Origin: Steromphala cineraria
Lineage: Eukaryota > Mollusca > Gastropoda > Trochida > Trochidae
Direction of reading: 5' to 3'
DNA: 64,000 nt
Assembly (NCBI GenBank): GCA_916613615.1
Contig: OU744724.1
Location: 20,880,171-20,944,170 of the forward strand
The notes under the pieces were generated by a model that had not been told where the DNA came from, searched no databases, and saw only the letters and a program-made list of their open reading frames with translations. This document shows positions 61,901 through 64,000 of this stretch, one piece after another. Position numbers and translations under genes: made by a program. Position 1 is the stretch's first letter, and every line of letters begins with the position of its first letter.

Positions 61901-64000
61901 GGAGCTGTTTGAGAAGCGAGCTCAAGCCGCATACATACTCAGTTTATGATTCATAGCCCTTCTTACTAATATCAAAAGTTGACGTGATACATTGTAAACA
62001 CATCTGGTATAATATTTTCCATCCAGTTTTGAAATATCATACTTGATGATTCTTTGATCCCACGTAAGACTGCACCTTTTCTTTGTTACGGTGAAATTTG
62101 TTTACAAGAAAACGCTATCACATGACACAGAGCTGAGAAAACTGTACCATATGCACCGAAATTGTAAAGGCGACGGAGACCCGTGGTAGTCACATCAACT
62201 TAGAGTATGAAGGGGCACCTTTACTTATAAGTCGTTGTTGAAAATTGGTTCGTAAAAGGTGTATAAGATTACAAATATAAAAAAATCCACTAACTATTTT
62301 TGAAAATAAAACTATTTTAATGTTAACAAATTCAAAACATTTTTAGTCATTATCGAGCTTTCAAGAAAGATGATTATTGATACGTTCGTAAAATCGCTGA
62401 TATAAAATAAGTATATTGATGCGCACATATAATCATCCCCAATGCAGGACGTATATAAATGTATTGTCGAGATTCAGTAATCATATCCTAATACGGAGTA
62501 GCCAAACAGAAGAGGTGTTCATTGATGCGTTAGTATATTGATTAATACAAACAGTATTCATAGTAAATTGTTCGGATGCGCACCTACAATCACTTTTAGT
62601 GAAAGTCGTTAAAATACGAATAGCTAATGTAATCCATCAACACTACCATTTGATTGAAGACACTTAATCTAGCTTTTGGATAAAAGCAAAAAATGCATCG
62701 TTATTCAATAGTTTCAATATCTCCTCTACTAATTTCTAAGACGAATAGTAGTTCTTATAGTTAAATGCTATTGAGCAACATATTTACATACTAAATGAAT
62801 CTCATTATATTATCCGGAAATCTCATTATGGAATAATCGTGAACTTTTTTATTTAAAAAACAACATTTAAAAAATAAATTCTAAAAGGTTCTCATTACAT
62901 CGATCTGCTTTAACAAGAAATAAAATGCACATTGAACCAAGTAGTGTTTGATAAGTTTTTATTGTTTGATGAGACAAAAATGATAATTTTTAAACATGTT
63001 TTTAGAATTGTGAGACGAAAAAAATATATTCTCACTTGTAATGAATTTGATAAATAAAAAACCAGGCATACATTTCGTTGTACATGATTGATACGTCACG
63101 TCATAATGTCGTTGGCATTCCGGGCATATATTTCATTGTACAAAATTAATACGTCAGAACATAACGTACTTGCGTAAGTTAGAATTCAATACTGAGGAAT
63201 GTCACTTTATGAGGATAAAAGATGAATAAAATATTTCTGAGCATGTTGACAATGAAAGGTTTGATGCTCCGTGTTACCCGGTAACTAGCATGCATTTACA
63301 CCTTGTACAGCTTACCATTCAAATTGGGATCATCCATTTAACAGGCTTTCATCGAATGTGAAGCAAGCACTTAGGGTAGGCTGGGTAATGGCTTTAAGAC
63401 TTATTATGGCTTTTAGTGTGGCTTCAAGAGGGTCTGGAGTGAAAGTTGATCTTTAACCAATTTTGAACGTTATTCTACTAGATGGGTTACGGTTCTTGAG
63501 AGGGATCAGTACTCTTTACCTTTGTTAGGGGGATTTGCTTTCCATGTCGAGTATTTGCTACGGGTAGCATCACATGTAAGCCTTATTTCTATCTCGTTTA
63601 TGTTTGGTGACTCAACTGCGTATCTTTATTAAATAAAATGAGTTTACCCTTACAGGTAATGATATTTTACCCGTTTTCATTTTTTGTTAATACTAGTTTT
63701 CAATTTAAAGAGAAATGGAAATACAAATTTGCAGTGTTTAACCGAGATGACTTTTTGCACAATTGCATATTTGCTGATATCATGTAACAAAACAATAAAA
63801 TTCACTTATATAGTAAGTACAAAAATGGAAACTTCTCGTGTTTTCTGATATAAAGTATATACTACAATTTCATATATATCACCGACAATAACGTATTTAT
63901 ACAAAGGTTATTTTGGAAATAATAAACAGACAATGACGTATATATATACAATGATTATTTTGGTAATGATAAACAGCACTCGGTGTTAGAAAAATCGAAC
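61901..64000. other. No gene recognised; AT-rich intergenic DNA to window end
   Basis: Very AT-rich, with no open frame of note. A small local duplication is seen at about 63064-63170: the phrases AGGCATACATTTCGTTGTACA and CGGGCATATATTTCATTGTACA each precede ATACGTCA. Confidence 0.6.

Overview
The window looks like a stretch of animal nuclear genome, most likely from a mollusc or another lophotrochozoan. It is AT-rich, has spliced genes with GT-AG introns, and is full of diverged transposon relics and minisatellites. The only gene I can identify with confidence is a BMP2/4 (decapentaplegic) orthologue on the minus strand. Its mature domain is highly diagnostic. It has one extra residue between the third and fourth knot cysteines relative to vertebrate BMP2 and BMP4, as Drosophila Dpp does.

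Gene model (minus strand): a probable 5' untranslated exon ends at 38441. A short intron (38440-38299) follows, then a first coding exon with ATG at 38284-38282 and donor after 37939. A 3333-nt intron spans 37938-34606. The last coding exon runs from 34605 to the stop at 33718-33716, followed by about 1.1 kb of 3' UTR with a single AATAAA near 32611. The joined protein is 411 residues: signal peptide, TGF-beta prodomain, two furin-type sites (RLRR and RMRR), a very basic N-terminal segment and a seven-cysteine knot ending in CGCR.

Layout: 1-32.2 kb (downstream of the gene) holds no recognisable gene. It contains a diverged tandem array of about 105 bp period (4.2-5.7 kb), a Tc1/mariner transposase fragment (14.1 kb), a perfect 44-bp inverted repeat (18.1 kb), a non-LTR reverse transcriptase fragment (22.3 kb), copies of a short TTAA-flanked element, and a 35-bp minisatellite (26.75-27.94 kb). 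The BMP gene occupies about 32.6-38.9 kb. From 39 to 64 kb (upstream) there is again no protein gene, but there are G-rich and minisatellite arrays (45.3, 50.8, 54.7 and 55.7 kb), a head-to-tail pair of the TTAA element (52.5-53.2 kb), and several islands of higher GC and complexity (46.2-47.5, 58.0-58.8, 61.0-61.9 kb). These islands are candidate cis-regulatory DNA for the ligand gene.

Nothing in the window looks like a previously unknown multi-gene system. The most interesting points are the processing and matrix-binding features of the ligand, the TTAA element family with two copies sharing one target site, and the layered higher-order structure of the minisatellites.
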